From Stappia sp. BW2 (GTDB lineage Bacteria > Pseudomonadota > Alphaproteobacteria > Rhizobiales > Stappiaceae), in contig NZ_VIRG01000070.1 of NCBI RefSeq assembly GCF_008107695.1, positions 1,054,001 to 1,118,000 of the forward strand: DNA of 64,000 bases. Reading direction: 5' to 3'. The translations under genes and the position numbers were made by a program. This document shows, in pieces, positions 11,497 through 22,102 of the stretch. Under the pieces are notes generated by a model, which searched no databases, had not been told where the DNA came from, and saw nothing but the letters and a program-made list of their open reading frames with translations. The number at the start of each line of letters is the position of its first letter. The first letter of the stretch is position 1.

Positions 11497-12519
11497 GTGA
11501 CCATTCAAAAAAACTGGCAAGAACTGATCAAGCCGACCAAACTCGAGATCAAGCCGGGCGAAGATCCGCGCTTCTTGGCAACTGTCGTTGCCGAGCCTCT
11601 TGAGCGTGGCTACGGTCTGACCCTTGGCAACGCGCTGCGCCGTATTCTGCTGTCTTCGCTGCAGGGCGCCGCCGTGACTGCCGTTCAGATCGATGGCGTT
11701 CTGCATGAGTTCTCGTCGATCCCGGGTGTCCGGGAAGATGTCACCGACATCGTACTGAATATCAAGGAAATCGCTATCCGTATGGAAGGCGAAGGCCCCA
11801 AGCGCATGGTCGTGCGCAAACAGGGACCTGGTGTTGTCACCGCCGGCGATATCCAGACTGTTGGCGATGTTGAGGTTCTCAATCCGGAACTGGTGCTCTG
11901 CACGCTGGATGAAGGCGCTGAAATCCGCATGGAATTCACCGTCAACACTGGCAAGGGCTATCATTCTTCGGACCGGAACCGTCCGGAAGATGCGCCGATT
12001 GGCCTGATCCCGGTCGACAGCCTCTACTCTCCGGTCAAGAAGGTCTCCTACAAGGTGGAAAACACCCGTGAAGGCCAGGTTCTTGACTATGATAAGCTGA
12101 CCCTGACTGTCGAAACCGATGGTTCCGTCAAGCCGGAAGACGCCGTGGCATTCGCGGCACGCATTCTGCAGGATCAGCTCTCCATCTTCGTCAACTTCGA
12201 AGAGCCGCAGCGTGAAGTCGCCGAGGACAGCGTCCCGGAACTGGCTTTCAACCCTGCGCTTCTGAAGAAGGTCGACGAGCTGGAACTGTCTGTGCGGTCT
12301 GCAAACTGCCTGAAGAACGACAATATCGTGTATATTGGCGATCTCATTCAGAAGACCGAAGCGGAAATGCTGCGGACCCCGAATTTCGGCCGCAAGTCGC
12401 TGAACGAAATCAAGGAAGTTCTCGCTCAGATGGGTCTCCATCTCGGCATGGAAGTCGCCAACTGGCCGCCTGAGAACATCGATGATCTCGCGAAGCGCTA
12501 CGAAGACCATCAGTACTAA
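11497..12519 (+). CDS. rpoA: DNA-directed RNA polymerase subunit alpha
   Basis: RpoA, 340 residues, nucleates assembly of RNA polymerase. The N-terminal domain (about 1-235) has [20 protein letters not shown]; the C-terminal domain (about 250-330) has the UP-element/activator-binding fold with [23 protein letters not shown] at 11497 follows GAAGGGA and gives the usual N-terminus [15 protein letters not shown]. Confidence 0.98.
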   Translation: MTIQKNWQELIKPTKLEIKPGEDPRFLATVVAEPLERGYGLTLGNALRRILLSSLQGAAVTAVQIDGVLHEFSSIPGVREDVTDIVLNIKEIAIRMEGEGPKRMVVRKQGPGVVTAGDIQTVGDVEVLNPELVLCTLDEGAEIRMEFTVNTGKGYHSSDRNRPEDAPIGLIPVDSLYSPVKKVSYKVENTREGQVLDYDKLTLTVETDGSVKPEDAVAFAARILQDQLSIFVNFEEPQREVAEDSVPELAFNPALLKKVDELELSVRSANCLKNDNIVYIGDLIQKTEAEMLRTPNFGRKSLNEIKEVLAQMGLHLGMEVANWPPENIDDLAKRYEDHQY

Positions 12520-12600
12520 GGGCGTACGCGTCCTGTGAGGATCAACCGGGCAAGAGTTCAACCAGAAGAACTGACTGCCTGAAAGAAAAAGGAGAGGGCC

Positions 12601-13026
12601 ATGCGCCACGGTAAATCCGGCCGCAAGCTCAACCGGACCTCTAGCCACCGTAAGGCTATGTTCGCGAACATGGCAGCGTCGCTGATCAAGCACGAACAGA
12701 TCGTAACGACACTGCCGAAGGCTAAAGAAATGAAGCCGATCATCGACAAGCTCATCACACTGGGCAAACGCGGTGACCTGCATGCACGCCGTCAGGCCAT
12801 TTCGCAGATTCGCGATGCGGCTATGGTTGCCAAGCTGTTCGAAACGCTCGGTGAGCGTTACAAGGACCGCAGCGGCGGTTATTCCCGCGTGCTGAAAGCC
12901 GGTTTCCGCTATGGCGACAATGCTCCGATGGCTGTCATCGAGCTGGTCGACCGTGACCCGGAAGCACGCGGTGCTGAAGATCGCGCCCGCGTAGAAGCTG
13001 AAGAAGCAGCTGAAAACGCAGCGTAA
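12601..13026 (+). CDS. rplQ: 50S ribosomal protein L17
   Basis: L17, 141 residues, located near the exit tunnel. It reads [20 protein letters not shown], then [20 protein letters not shown]. The last 20 residues are acidic and alanine-rich, an extension common in alphaproteobacteria. Last gene of the alpha operon, followed by a strong terminator. Confidence 0.98.
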   Translation: MRHGKSGRKLNRTSSHRKAMFANMAASLIKHEQIVTTLPKAKEMKPIIDKLITLGKRGDLHARRQAISQIRDAAMVAKLFETLGERYKDRSGGYSRVLKAGFRYGDNAPMAVIELVDRDPEARGAEDRARVEAEEAAENAA

Positions 13027-13029
13027 CAA

Positions 13030-13079
13030 TTTGCCTTCTTGGCAAATCAAAGAGGCGGGCAGAATTGCCCGCCTTTTTT
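13030..13079 (+). terminator. Intrinsic terminator of the alpha operon
   Basis: Two hairpins follow rplQ. A small one at 13030-13046 (TTTGCC/GGCAAA) has no T-run. The second has an 8-bp stem (GGCGGGCA/TGCCCGCC, 13054-13061 with 13066-13073) followed by six T, a standard Rho-independent terminator that ends the ribosomal transcript. Confidence 0.92.
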
Positions 13080-13212
13080 GTTGTTCAAGCGACTGTCAAA
13101 ATTGACGATTCCGTTTCGAATATTGAGACCCCGATTATCAATGATTTAAGGAAAACTGCTTAGGTTGCGCCCGTGCCTCCTGACCATTGGAGGTGGTTGG
13201 GGGAGAATTACC

Positions 13213-15390
13213 GTGACAGCGAAAACGAATTCCGTTTCTAGGAAAAGGTCGCCTTCTCTTAGGCTTTCTTTTGTTATTCCCGCTTTGATGATCGTGATTA
13301 CGGTTGCAGCTTGTGCGGCTGTGGGCGTCATCGGCTACATGAGCGGTCGTGACGGCTTGCAGCAAGCGGCGGAAGCCGAGCTCGGCATGGTCATCACAGC
13401 GCGCAACGCGCTGCTGCAATCCCGCTTGCATTCCGCTGAATCCCAGATTGTCAATCTGGCGTCCAGCGTGTCCGATCCCTTGAGCAATCTTGGCAATGCG
13501 ACCATGAACCTTGCCAAGGAAAAGGAAGAAATTCTTGCGCTGTTCCAGGCGCCGCTGACACCAGAAGAACGCGCCGAGGTGACAGGCAAGGAACAAAAGA
13601 CAATGTACGCCTGGCGCCACACCGAGGCGCACCCGGCTTTCTACAACGTCTGGAAGAACGGCGGCTTTGCCGATCTCTATCTGATTGATACCGAAGGTCT
13701 CGTGCTCTATTCCGTGACCAAGGGTGATGAGTTCCTGTCCAAGTTCGGCGAAGGCAGTGTTGCCGAAGGCACTGGTCTGGAGACGGTTTTCAATGCCGCC
13801 AAGGAACTGGGCGAGGGCGAGATCGCTGCCAGCATGTTTTCTCCCTACGCGCCAGCAGGCGGCGATGGGTCCCTGTTTATGGCATCGCCCGTGTTTTCCA
13901 ATTCCTTCGGAACAATCAGCCTCAGCGGTGTGGCTGTCATGCGGATCGATTCCGATTTTCTGAGCGACGTCGTGGCGAACCGCGACGATCTGGGTGAAAC
14001 CGGGCAGGTCTATGTGATCAACCAGGATGGCGTCGTGCTGAGCGATATGCCCTTGGCCGGTGCGCCGACAGCGCTGAATGCCACTGTTGCGGCCGAACCG
14101 GCGCTTGAAGCTGCCGCCGGCACCGAATCTGCCGGTATCGTTCAGGGGGCTGATGGCGTTGACGATCTGGTTGTTGCCCGTCCGCTTTCCTTCCAAGGGC
14201 AGAACTGGGCGATTGTTGCCGAAAAGAGCGTTGAAGAAACTCTTTCTGCCGTCACCCGCATGCGTGACCAGATGTTCCTTTGGTCACTGGCAGCCATTGC
14301 CGTGGCTGCCGTCATCGCGCTGTTCTTCTCCCAGTCGATCACCCGTCCCCTGACCACGCTGGTTGGAGCCCTCTCCGAGATTGCTTCGGGTAATCTCGAT
14401 GCGGAGATCAAGGCTGCAAAGCGGAAGGACGAAATTGGCGACATTGGCAGGGCTGTCCTTCAGATCCGTCAGAATGCGGCGGAGGACAACGAGCGCCGGG
14501 CTGCAGAGGAAGCCGACGATGCCAGGCGTCAGGCCGAACAGCGTCAGCAGATGCTGGCAAGTCTCGCGGGTGACTTCGAGGCGACCGTGGGGACTGTTGT
14601 GGACAAGGTTGCGCATACTGCTGCAAGCCTTCGCGAGTCGGCCAACAAGATGCGGAGCATGACTGACATTGCCGGAGAAACCTCCGCCAATGCGGCAACC
14701 ATGTCCGAAGAAACCCTAGCGGAAGTGGAATCGATCGCAGCAGCCTCCGATCAGCTCTCCAGTTCGATCCAGGAAATCTCGACCCTGATCGAACGGTCCT
14801 CCAGCGTTGCTGCGGAAGCCACCAAGCGCGCAGAGACGACCAACGAAACTGTTCGCTCGCTTGCGGAAGCCGCCAACAGGATTGGAGAAGTCATAACGTT
14901 GATTTCCGATATTGCCGATCAGACCAACCTTCTGGCGCTCAATGCCACGATCGAAGCCGCACGTGCGGGTGAGGCGGGCAAGGGCTTTGCGGTGGTTGCC
15001 TCCGAGGTCAAGGACCTTGCGGCCCAGACAGGCAAGGCAACCGGTGAAATCCAGCAGCAGATCGATGCCATCCGTGGCGCCACCGACGATGCAGTCGATG
15101 CGATCGGTGACATTCAGAAGACGATCGATGAAATCACCAATTCGGTGAGCGAAGTCGCCGCTGCTGTCACCGAGCAGAGCTATGCGACACAGGGCATTGC
15201 GGAAAACACCCAGCGGGCGGCCGGTGGCACCTCCAAGGTGACCGAGGACATCCGCAACGTTTCCTCACTGTCCAACGACACCAACATGGCCGCGCAGAAC
15301 TTCTCCGAAGAAGCCGCGGACATGGCGACGAAGGCGGAAGAACTCGATCACGAAGTCCGCAGCTTCCTTGCGCAGGTTCGTTCGGCTTAA
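13213..15390 (+). CDS. Methyl-accepting chemotaxis protein
   Basis: Transmembrane chemoreceptor, 725 residues. TM1 lies at about residues 18-43, a large periplasmic Cache-like sensor at about 44-353, TM2 at about 355-375, HAMP at about 376-430 and the MCP signalling domain from about 480. The CheA/CheW-contacting hairpin tip (QTNLLALNATIEAARAGEAG) starts near residue 570. No C-terminal CheR-binding pentapeptide is seen. GTG at 13213, preceded by GGGGGAG, is preferred over earlier in-frame starts. The ligand is unknown. Monocistronic: strong terminators lie on both sides. Confidence 0.93.
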   Translation: MTAKTNSVSRKRSPSLRLSFVIPALMIVITVAACAAVGVIGYMSGRDGLQQAAEAELGMVITARNALLQSRLHSAESQIVNLASSVSDPLSNLGNATMNLAKEKEEILALFQAPLTPEERAEVTGKEQKTMYAWRHTEAHPAFYNVWKNGGFADLYLIDTEGLVLYSVTKGDEFLSKFGEGSVAEGTGLETVFNAAKELGEGEIAASMFSPYAPAGGDGSLFMASPVFSNSFGTISLSGVAVMRIDSDFLSDVVANRDDLGETGQVYVINQDGVVLSDMPLAGAPTALNATVAAEPALEAAAGTESAGIVQGADGVDDLVVARPLSFQGQNWAIVAEKSVEETLSAVTRMRDQMFLWSLAAIAVAAVIALFFSQSITRPLTTLVGALSEIASGNLDAEIKAAKRKDEIGDIGRAVLQIRQNAAEDNERRAAEEADDARRQAEQRQQMLASLAGDFEATVGTVVDKVAHTAASLRESANKMRSMTDIAGETSANAATMSEETLAEVESIAAASDQLSSSIQEISTLIERSSSVAAEATKRAETTNETVRSLAEAANRIGEVITLISDIADQTNLLALNATIEAARAGEAGKGFAVVASEVKDLAAQTGKATGEIQQQIDAIRGATDDAVDAIGDIQKTIDEITNSVSEVAAAVTEQSYATQGIAENTQRAAGGTSKVTEDIRNVSSLSNDTNMAAQNFSEEAADMATKAEELDHEVRSFLAQVRSA

Positions 15391-15414
15391 AGACGCATTC
15401 ACTGACTGAAAAAA

Positions 15415-15442
15415 GGGCCGCCGGAAAACCGGCGGCCCTTTT
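15415..15442 (+). terminator. Intrinsic terminator after the chemoreceptor gene
   Basis: Perfect 10-bp GC-rich stem (GGGCCGCCGG, loop AAAA, CCGGCGGCCC) followed by TTTT, 24 bases after the stop codon. Confidence 0.92.
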
Positions 15443-15517
15443 GTATTTGCCTCTTTTCCTCCCTATCTGCCATGTATCGCGATGGGTATGAGAAGATTCG
15501 AGAAAGAGGCTCCCGCC

Positions 15518-16969
15518 ATGCGCCTGGTTCTGACCAGCATTATGCGTCCCCTAGTCGTTGCCGCCCTGGCTGGCGTGATTGGGGTGTCTGCCGCGTTTGC
15601 CCAGTCCGTGCAGCCGTCTCCGGCCGATCTGCGCCTGGTGCCGCAGAGCGACGCGCAGATCAAACTGTCTTTTGCGCCCATTGTGAAGAAGGTCGCGCCG
15701 GCAGTGGTCAACGTTTACGCCAGCCGGAAGGTGGTTCAGCGTCGGCAGGTGTCTCCTTTCATGGACGATCCGTTCTTCCGCAGGTTCTTCGGTCAGCCCG
15801 GCGGAAACGACAGGCCGCGCCAGCGGGTGGAATCCTCCCTCGGGTCCGGTGTCATCATTTCCTCTGACGGTACGGTGATCACCAATCACCATGTGATCAA
15901 GGACGCGGACGAAGTGCGTGTCGCCTTGAACGACCGGAGGGAATTCGATGCGGACATCGTCCTCATGGATGAGCGCACAGACCTAGCAGTTCTGAAGATC
16001 CGCGGCGAGGGCCCGTTCGAAAGCATCGATTTTGCGGATTCCGATAGTCTGGAAGTTGGCGACATCGTGCTTGCCATTGGCAACCCGTTCGGTGTCGGCC
16101 AGACGGTGACACAGGGCATCGTCTCCGCTACGGCCCGAACCCAGGTCGGCGTCACGGACTTTCAGTTCTTCATCCAGACAGACGCGGCGATCAACCCGGG
16201 TAACTCCGGTGGCGCGCTCGTCGACATGACCGGCAAGCTGGTCGGCATCAACTCGGCCATCTATTCACGCTCCGGCGGGTCCAACGGCATCGGCTTTGCC
16301 ATTCCGGCGCATATGGCCCGGTTTGTCGCAGAGGCCGCCGATCATGGCGGCAAGGTTCAGCGGCCCTGGCTGGGGGCGACGGTGCAATTGGTGAATGCGG
16401 AAATTGCCGAAGCGCTCTCTCTTGACAGGCCGCAAGGTGTTCTGGTGACAGCGGTTTTCGAAGGTTCGCCGGCCCTTGAAGCAGGGCTTCGCGTCAGCGA
16501 TCTGGTGATTGCCGTCGACGGCAAGGAAGTGACCGATCCCAATTCCTTCGGGTATCGATTTGCGACAAAGATGATCGGTGAAGAAACCGACTTCGTGGTC
16601 CTTCGGAGTGGTAAGGAGCAGCATCTGACGGTCGCCCTGAAACCCGCGCCGGAAACCGTTCCGCGGGACACGCGGGAACTTGTCGAATATTCGCCCTTCG
16701 AAGGGGCGACGGTGATGAACCTTTCGCCGGCTGTTTCGGAAGAACTCGGGCTTGAAGGGCTGTTCGACGGTGTCGCTATCGCCGAGGTGAAGCGTGGCAG
16801 CACGGCGGACCGGGTGGGGCTTCGCCCTGGTGACATCATCCGGGGCATCAATCAGAAGGCGATTGAGACCACCCGGATGCTGGAAAACGTCACGAAGAAG
16901 CCGCCACGTCTGTGGCAGATCGATATCGAGCGGGACGGCAAGGTCTCGCAGATCATCCTGCGCGGTTAG
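15518..16969 (+). CDS. HtrA/DegP-family periplasmic serine protease
   Basis: Serine protease of 483 residues for periplasmic protein quality control. A signal peptide covers residues 1-29 (cleavage after SAAFA). The trypsin-like domain has the triad His125, Asp155 and Ser230 (NPGNSGGAL). Two PDZ domains follow (about 285-375 and 400-475). ATG 15518 is preferred because it follows AGAGG and starts the signal peptide directly; ATG 15482 and 15488 are in-frame alternatives. It is followed after eight bases by rarA, a pairing seen in related genomes. Whether it is DegP or DegQ type cannot be settled from sequence alone. Confidence 0.95.
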   Translation: MRLVLTSIMRPLVVAALAGVIGVSAAFAQSVQPSPADLRLVPQSDAQIKLSFAPIVKKVAPAVVNVYASRKVVQRRQVSPFMDDPFFRRFFGQPGGNDRPRQRVESSLGSGVIISSDGTVITNHHVIKDADEVRVALNDRREFDADIVLMDERTDLAVLKIRGEGPFESIDFADSDSLEVGDIVLAIGNPFGVGQTVTQGIVSATARTQVGVTDFQFFIQTDAAINPGNSGGALVDMTGKLVGINSAIYSRSGGSNGIGFAIPAHMARFVAEAADHGGKVQRPWLGATVQLVNAEIAEALSLDRPQGVLVTAVFEGSPALEAGLRVSDLVIAVDGKEVTDPNSFGYRFATKMIGEETDFVVLRSGKEQHLTVALKPAPETVPRDTRELVEYSPFEGATVMNLSPAVSEELGLEGLFDGVAIAEVKRGSTADRVGLRPGDIIRGINQKAIETTRMLENVTKKPPRLWQIDIERDGKVSQIILRG

Positions 16970-16977
16970 GGGCTGGT

Positions 16978-18282
16978 GTGAGCGATCTGTTTGAAGCTTC
17001 CGGATTGAGCCAGTCTGGTCCGCGGCCACTTGCGGACCGGATGCGCCCGACCAGGCTGACCGATGTTGTCGGGCAGGATCATCTGCTCGGGCCGGAAGGC
17101 ACGCTGTCGCGGATGCTCAAGACCCGGACGCTCGGCTCGTTGATCTTCTGGGGGCCTCCCGGCACCGGTAAAACAACCATTGCCCGGTTGCTGGCCAACG
17201 AAACGGACCTCGCGTTCGAGCAGATCTCCGCGATCTTTTCCGGCGTTTCGGATCTGAAGAAGGTGTTTGAAGCGGCGCGGGCGCGGCGTTTGAGCGGCCG
17301 GGCCACACTGCTGTTCGTCGACGAGATCCACCGATTCAACCGGGCACAGCAGGACAGCTTTCTGCCCGTGATGGAGGACGGCACAATCACGCTGGTCGGT
17401 GCGACCACGGAAAATCCGTCGTTTGAGCTCAATGCGGCATTGTTGTCCCGATCGCACGTGATGACATTTCACTCCCTGTCGGCGATGGCAATCGAGAAGC
17501 TTCTGGCCAGAGCCGAGGAGTTGGAAGAGCGCAAACTGCCGCTTGATGAAGAAGCGCGCAGAGTGCTGATCCGTATGGCCGACGGTGACGGCCGGTCTTC
17601 CTTGACCCTGGCCGAGGATGTCTGGCGTGCCGCCGGTGAGGAAGAAGTGTTCGATGCTGAACGCCTTCAGGAAATTGTCCAGAGACGGGCGCCGATCTAC
17701 GACAAGAGTGCCGATGGGCACTACAATCTGATCTCCGCGTTGCACAAGTCCGTGCGCGGTTCGGATCCTGATGCCGCGCTTTACTGGTTCTGCCGCATGC
17801 TGGACGGCGGAGAAGATCCGCTCTATCTGGCGCGCCGCCTGATCCGCATGGCGGTTGAGGACATCGGGCTTGCCGACCCCAATGCGCTCGTGCAGGCCAA
17901 TGCCGCACGCGATGCCTATCAGATGCTCGGGTCGCCGGAAGGGGAGCTGGCGCTTGCGCAGTCGGTGATCTATCTGGCAACCGCGCCAAAATCGAACGGC
18001 GCCTATGTGGCCTACAAGGCCGCGATGCGGGATGCAAAATCCAGCGGCTCACTGCTGCCGCCCAAGCATATCCTCAATGCACCCACCAAACTGATGAAGC
18101 AGGAAGGTTACGGCGACGGCTACCAGTACGATCACGACGCGCCCGATGGCTTTTCCGGTCAGGATTATTTTCCGGAGCAGATGGGGCGCAAGACCTACTA
18201 CGATCCGCCGCAAAGAGGCTTCGAACGGGAATTGAGAAAGCGCCTGGAATTCTGGGACAAGCGGCGCAAGGAGCGTAGCTGA
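16978..18282 (+). CDS. rarA: Replication-associated recombination protein A (MgsA/RarA AAA+ ATPase)
   Basis: RarA, 434 residues, is a clamp-loader-like AAA+ ATPase that acts at stalled replication forks and interacts with SSB. It has Walker A GPPGTGKTT at about residues 60-68, Walker B LLFVDEIHRFN at about 112-122, and the C-terminal tetramerisation region. GTG at 16978 follows GGGGCT and lies eight bases after the protease stop, so the two genes are probably one transcript. The N-terminus RPLADRMRPTRLTDVVGQDH matches the family. Confidence 0.96.
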   Translation: MSDLFEASGLSQSGPRPLADRMRPTRLTDVVGQDHLLGPEGTLSRMLKTRTLGSLIFWGPPGTGKTTIARLLANETDLAFEQISAIFSGVSDLKKVFEAARARRLSGRATLLFVDEIHRFNRAQQDSFLPVMEDGTITLVGATTENPSFELNAALLSRSHVMTFHSLSAMAIEKLLARAEELEERKLPLDEEARRVLIRMADGDGRSSLTLAEDVWRAAGEEEVFDAERLQEIVQRRAPIYDKSADGHYNLISALHKSVRGSDPDAALYWFCRMLDGGEDPLYLARRLIRMAVEDIGLADPNALVQANAARDAYQMLGSPEGELALAQSVIYLATAPKSNGAYVAYKAAMRDAKSSGSLLPPKHILNAPTKLMKQEGYGDGYQYDHDAPDGFSGQDYFPEQMGRKTYYDPPQRGFERELRKRLEFWDKRRKERS

Positions 18283-18302
18283 ACCTTTCCGCTGCGGGTG
18301 CC

Positions 18303-19304
18303 TCAGGTGGTTTTAGTAGACGTCAGACGGTCGAGCGCACTCTTGAGAGTGGCGATCAGCTTCTCCCGGTCCTCCGGAAGCAGTGACGCGGATATTTTCT
18401 CCAGCTGGTGTGACACCAGGTCCAGTTCATCCTTGACCGGTGCGGGGTCTTTCAGCCCGATCACTTCATAGGTGGTAACCGGATAGGCGATACCCTTGAC
18501 GTTTACCTCACCATTTTCCGCGCATTTGATGTGCTCCTTAACCTGGGAATAGGTTTCGAAGGAGATCAGGACCGAGCCCGGAGTGGCAAGGCTTTCCAGC
18601 CGGGACGCGGTGTTCACACCACGGCCGATGATGGTGTAGTCAAGCCGGTCCTCGCTGCCGAAATTGCCCACGGTGCAATAGTCCGTGTGGATGCCCATCC
18701 GGCATTTCATCGGCTTCGAAATACCCGCTTCCCGCCAGGCGCCTTGCAGCGCTTTCATGCGCTCCTGCATATCGATGGCCATACGCACACAGGCGAGCGC
18801 ATCTTCGGTGACGCCGCGTGTTTCCGGATCTCCAAAGAAGATCAGAATGGCGTCGCCGACGTATTTGTCGATGGTTGCGCCGTAGCGCAGGGCGATGTTC
18901 GACATCTCCGTCAGATACTGGTTCAGGATCGCTGTGAGTTCTTCCGATTCAAGCCGGTCCGCCGTTTCAGTGAAATCGGCAATATCGGAAAAGAACACCG
19001 TCAGCTTTTTGCGGGAAGACTCGATCTTGACTTCTTGACGACCCTCGAAAATGGACTTGTAAACCTGTGGAGACAGGTATTTGGCGAGCTGACGGGACAG
19101 AGCCTCAAGTTTGTTGGACTGGTCCGCAAGCTGGTCCTCGACCGCTTCGCCATGCTCGATGGTGGCCTCATAGAGCAGTTTCAGATCTTCAAGCTCGGAG
19201 CGCAGATAGTCGTTTTCTTCCTGCAAGGATTGCAGGGAGTTTGTCTTGTCAGCTTGCCCGGTTTCATCTGAACTCTGGGCAGCTTCATCTACACTTTTGG
19301 CCAT
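18303..19304 (-). CDS. Class III adenylate/guanylate cyclase with N-terminal coiled coil
   Basis: Soluble nucleotide cyclase of 333 residues, making cAMP (or cGMP). A predicted coiled coil (about 23-75) precedes the cyclase homology domain (about 98-260). Metal-binding Asp107 (FSDIADFT) and Asp151 (KYVGDAILIF), the base-reading pair Lys147 and Asp222, and the transition-state Asn231 and Arg235 are all present, so the domain should be active as an adenylate cyclase. No membrane segment. Convergent with rarA, whose stop lies 20 bases away. The input signal is not apparent. Confidence 0.92.
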   Translation of the reverse strand: MAKSVDEAAQSSDETGQADKTNSLQSLQEENDYLRSELEDLKLLYEATIEHGEAVEDQLADQSNKLEALSRQLAKYLSPQVYKSIFEGRQEVKIESSRKKLTVFFSDIADFTETADRLESEELTAILNQYLTEMSNIALRYGATIDKYVGDAILIFFGDPETRGVTEDALACVRMAIDMQERMKALQGAWREAGISKPMKCRMGIHTDYCTVGNFGSEDRLDYTIIGRGVNTASRLESLATPGSVLISFETYSQVKEHIKCAENGEVNVKGIAYPVTTYEVIGLKDPAPVKDELDLVSHQLEKISASLLPEDREKLIATLKSALDRLTSTKTT

Positions 19305-19606
19305 TTTATTCCGCGTCGAAAGGTCGGGTCACAGTCAGAGGGTTATAGCGCTGAACTTTTGAGAATCACACTTGGAACTGTGGACCATCTTAGCGAAATA
19401 CACAGGGCAGGCGGGGGAAAAGTGCTCCCGGTTGCCCGGCTCAGGTTTCCCGGAAGGCTCTGTTGTCAAATTATGTTTGCACGGAAGTGAACGGGCGAGA
19501 GCATAGTTCCGCCATGTCTTGATTGGCGTATGGAAAGCACGGCCAGATAAAGAATGTAGCCACTCTTTTGTGCTAGGACTTTCAACATGATCTCCGCGGT
19601 GACCTC
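19305..19606. other. Divergent intergenic region between cyclase and patatin genes
   Basis: About 300 bases between two divergently transcribed genes. It should hold both promoters. I see no convincing coding frame, strong palindrome or known operator in it. Confidence 0.5.
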
Positions 19607-22000
19607 ATGAAGGAAATCGAACTCAGATTGGCGCTGGTGTTTTATGGCGGGGTTTCGCTTGCCATCTATATGCATGGCGTCAGCCGGGAGATCCTCAATC
19701 TCGTACGGGCGTCGAGCTGCCGTCTTGACCGCAAATCGAACGGGGCTGCGCAGAAAGCGCCGGATCAGGATCTGCCACCCGTTCAAAGCGCCTACAAGGA
19801 TCTTCTCGATCTGTTGTCGTCTGTTGCCGATATTCGTGTGGTGGTCGACGCAATTGCCGGGGCGTCCGCGGGCGGTGTCAACGGCATCATGCTGGCACGG
19901 GCCATCACTCATGACCTGCCACTCGACAGCCACAGCGAGCTGTGGCTGAAAAATGCCGACGTCACGCGTCTGGCGCGGCCGCAGCCCGGTCTGTCCCGAT
20001 ATTTGAAGATCTCCATTTCGCCCGTTCTGGATCAGCTCATTTCAACCCGTTTGACGAAACAGATCGAAAGTGCGGAAACGCGCGAAAAGCTGCGGCTGTT
20101 CATGCAGGCGAGGTGGTTCACGCCGCCCTTTTCCGGCGAACGGTTCATCAGCTGGATGCTGGACGCCTGCAAGAAGATGGAGGCTGACGCGGTGCCGGGT
20201 CGCAGCCTTATCCCACGCGGGCAGACATTGGATCTGTTTGTCACCATCACCGATTACAACGGCATCAAGCGGCGCATTCATCTTGATGATCCGGACTATG
20301 TCGAGGAGTGGGATCATCGGCGCATCCTGAAGTTCCACGCCGCCCACAGGATGCCGGGGTATGTCGAAAGCCAGTTCGACACGGACAGCATTCCCGAAAT
20401 TGTGTTCGCTGCCCGCGCGACGTCGTCTTTTCCGGGGGCGTTTCCACCTGCGACGGTTGCGGAAATGGAACGGGTGCTGGCCGATCATGATCTGACGTGG
20501 CGCAACCGTGATTTGTTTCTCGCAAGACGGCTGAATCTGACAGCCGAGACGGCCGGACACCACTGTTTTGTCGACGGCAGTGTGGTGATGAACAAGCCGT
20601 TTGCTCCCGTGATCGACGTTATTCAGGATCGTCCGGCTGCGCGGGAAGTGGCCCGGCGGCTCATCTACGTGGATCCGTCGCCCGTTGTTCCGGTGGAAAC
20701 GGACAGCACCATTTCCGAATTGCCGGGCTTCTTTCGGGTGATCCTGGCTTCGCTCGCCCATATTCCACGCAACGAGCCCATCGGCGATGATCTGAAAGAG
20801 CTGGAACAGAATAACCGGCGCAGCCGCTGGCTGTCGCAGTTGATCGATGACGCCGGCCCGATGGTCGAAAAAGCCGTCTCCGGCATTTTGCCCAAGCGGC
20901 GGCGCGTAACGCCGGACATTCTGTCAAACTGCCGCAAGCGGGCGACAGTGGCGGCGTTCGAGCAGGCAGGATTCGCCTTTCTCAATTATCAGTCCCTGAA
21001 GCTGTATTCCCTGGCAGAGCGACTGGCCGGTCTAACGGCGCGGCTCAGCGGATTGCCAAAGGTGCGGGACCAGGAAGAGGCAATCTTGGGGCTCTATTCT
21101 CGTCACATCAGCCGTTTGACCACCGAGAGCAAGGATGTGCTGGGCCGTACCGATCCGCATGTGGTTGCCTTCCTGCGTGGACTTGATGTCGATTACCGGA
21201 TACGCCGGCTGCGCTTTGCAGTCCGCAAGCTCAACGGATTCTACAGCTATCGCTCTGGCTCCGACCTGCCGCCTCCCGATTTTGAGGCGCTCGATCAGAT
21301 GAAGGGGCTGCTCTACGAGCAGATCGACCACCTTGGGTGGCGCTGGACCGACGGGTTCTTCGGCGGCCGCAGTCGTGAGTTGGCAGAGGCCTTCGTGCGT
21401 GCGGTTGAGGCGGGCAGCTCGAACGTTGCCGAGCATGTGGGGCCCATGCTTGCATCGCTGACGCAGATGATGGGGCTTGCCGACCTGGACCGCTTGCAGG
21501 ACGAGCTTTTCGCCGATACGGCCCGCAATCTGCTCGACAAAAAGCGGCACACCTCCCTGATGGGCACCTATATCGGGTTCGGGTTTTTCGATCTGATCAC
21601 CTTTCCGGTGTTGCAGCGGAACGACTTTTCAGAGGTCACCGAAATTCTGGTTGACCGGATCAGCCCTACGGACGCCGCCAGCCTTTACACGGAGGGCTTC
21701 GACCTCAAGGGCAAAGCCCTGAACACCTTCGGCGCCTTCTTCAATCGGGGGTGGCGGGAACATGACTATCTGTGGGGACGCCTCAACGCGGCGGACAGGC
21801 TGGTCAGTATCGTGTTGTCTGCAGCGGGTGAGGGCACTTTGCCGCAGATTCAGATCAATCAGGCGCGTGCGCGGATCTTTCTGGCGGTTCTGGAAGAAGA
21901 GCGCGGCAAACTTTCTGAAATACCTGAGGAAATTGAGCGCATCGACAAGCTGATCCGGTCGATCTATCCCGACTTCGCCCATGTGGTGGCGAGCGTTTGA
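19607..22000 (+). CDS. Patatin-like phospholipase domain protein with DUF3376
   Basis: Protein of 797 residues. The N-terminal patatin domain has the nucleophile elbow GASAGG with Ser88 and the dyad Asp323 in the motif VDGSVVMN, so a lipid acyl hydrolase activity is likely. The long C-terminal part resembles the DUF3376 region of patatin-related proteins found in Hyphomicrobiales and actinobacteria; its function is not established. No signal peptide. Three putative fatty acid hydroxylase genes follow on the same strand, 102 bases downstream, which fits a role in membrane lipid turnover (inference). Confidence 0.88.
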   Translation: MKEIELRLALVFYGGVSLAIYMHGVSREILNLVRASSCRLDRKSNGAAQKAPDQDLPPVQSAYKDLLDLLSSVADIRVVVDAIAGASAGGVNGIMLARAITHDLPLDSHSELWLKNADVTRLARPQPGLSRYLKISISPVLDQLISTRLTKQIESAETREKLRLFMQARWFTPPFSGERFISWMLDACKKMEADAVPGRSLIPRGQTLDLFVTITDYNGIKRRIHLDDPDYVEEWDHRRILKFHAAHRMPGYVESQFDTDSIPEIVFAARATSSFPGAFPPATVAEMERVLADHDLTWRNRDLFLARRLNLTAETAGHHCFVDGSVVMNKPFAPVIDVIQDRPAAREVARRLIYVDPSPVVPVETDSTISELPGFFRVILASLAHIPRNEPIGDDLKELEQNNRRSRWLSQLIDDAGPMVEKAVSGILPKRRRVTPDILSNCRKRATVAAFEQAGFAFLNYQSLKLYSLAERLAGLTARLSGLPKVRDQEEAILGLYSRHISRLTTESKDVLGRTDPHVVAFLRGLDVDYRIRRLRFAVRKLNGFYSYRSGSDLPPPDFEALDQMKGLLYEQIDHLGWRWTDGFFGGRSRELAEAFVRAVEAGSSNVAEHVGPMLASLTQMMGLADLDRLQDELFADTARNLLDKKRHTSLMGTYIGFGFFDLITFPVLQRNDFSEVTEILVDRISPTDAASLYTEGFDLKGKALNTFGAFFNRGWREHDYLWGRLNAADRLVSIVLSAAGEGTLPQIQINQARARIFLAVLEEERGKLSEIPEEIERIDKLIRSIYPDFAHVVASV

Positions 22001-22102
22001 GCGGCTGAAGGTCATTATTTGGCAAGTGATTCCTTGACGTGAGGACTGCTCTTTCGCTACGCACAAAAGTGGCCGAGGAAATGCGCGTGGAATTTTGAGT
22101 TG

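Noticed and set aside
11419-13050. A 543-codon minus-strand frame opposite rpoA and rplQ
   Set aside because: Same reason: antisense shadow of two conserved genes.
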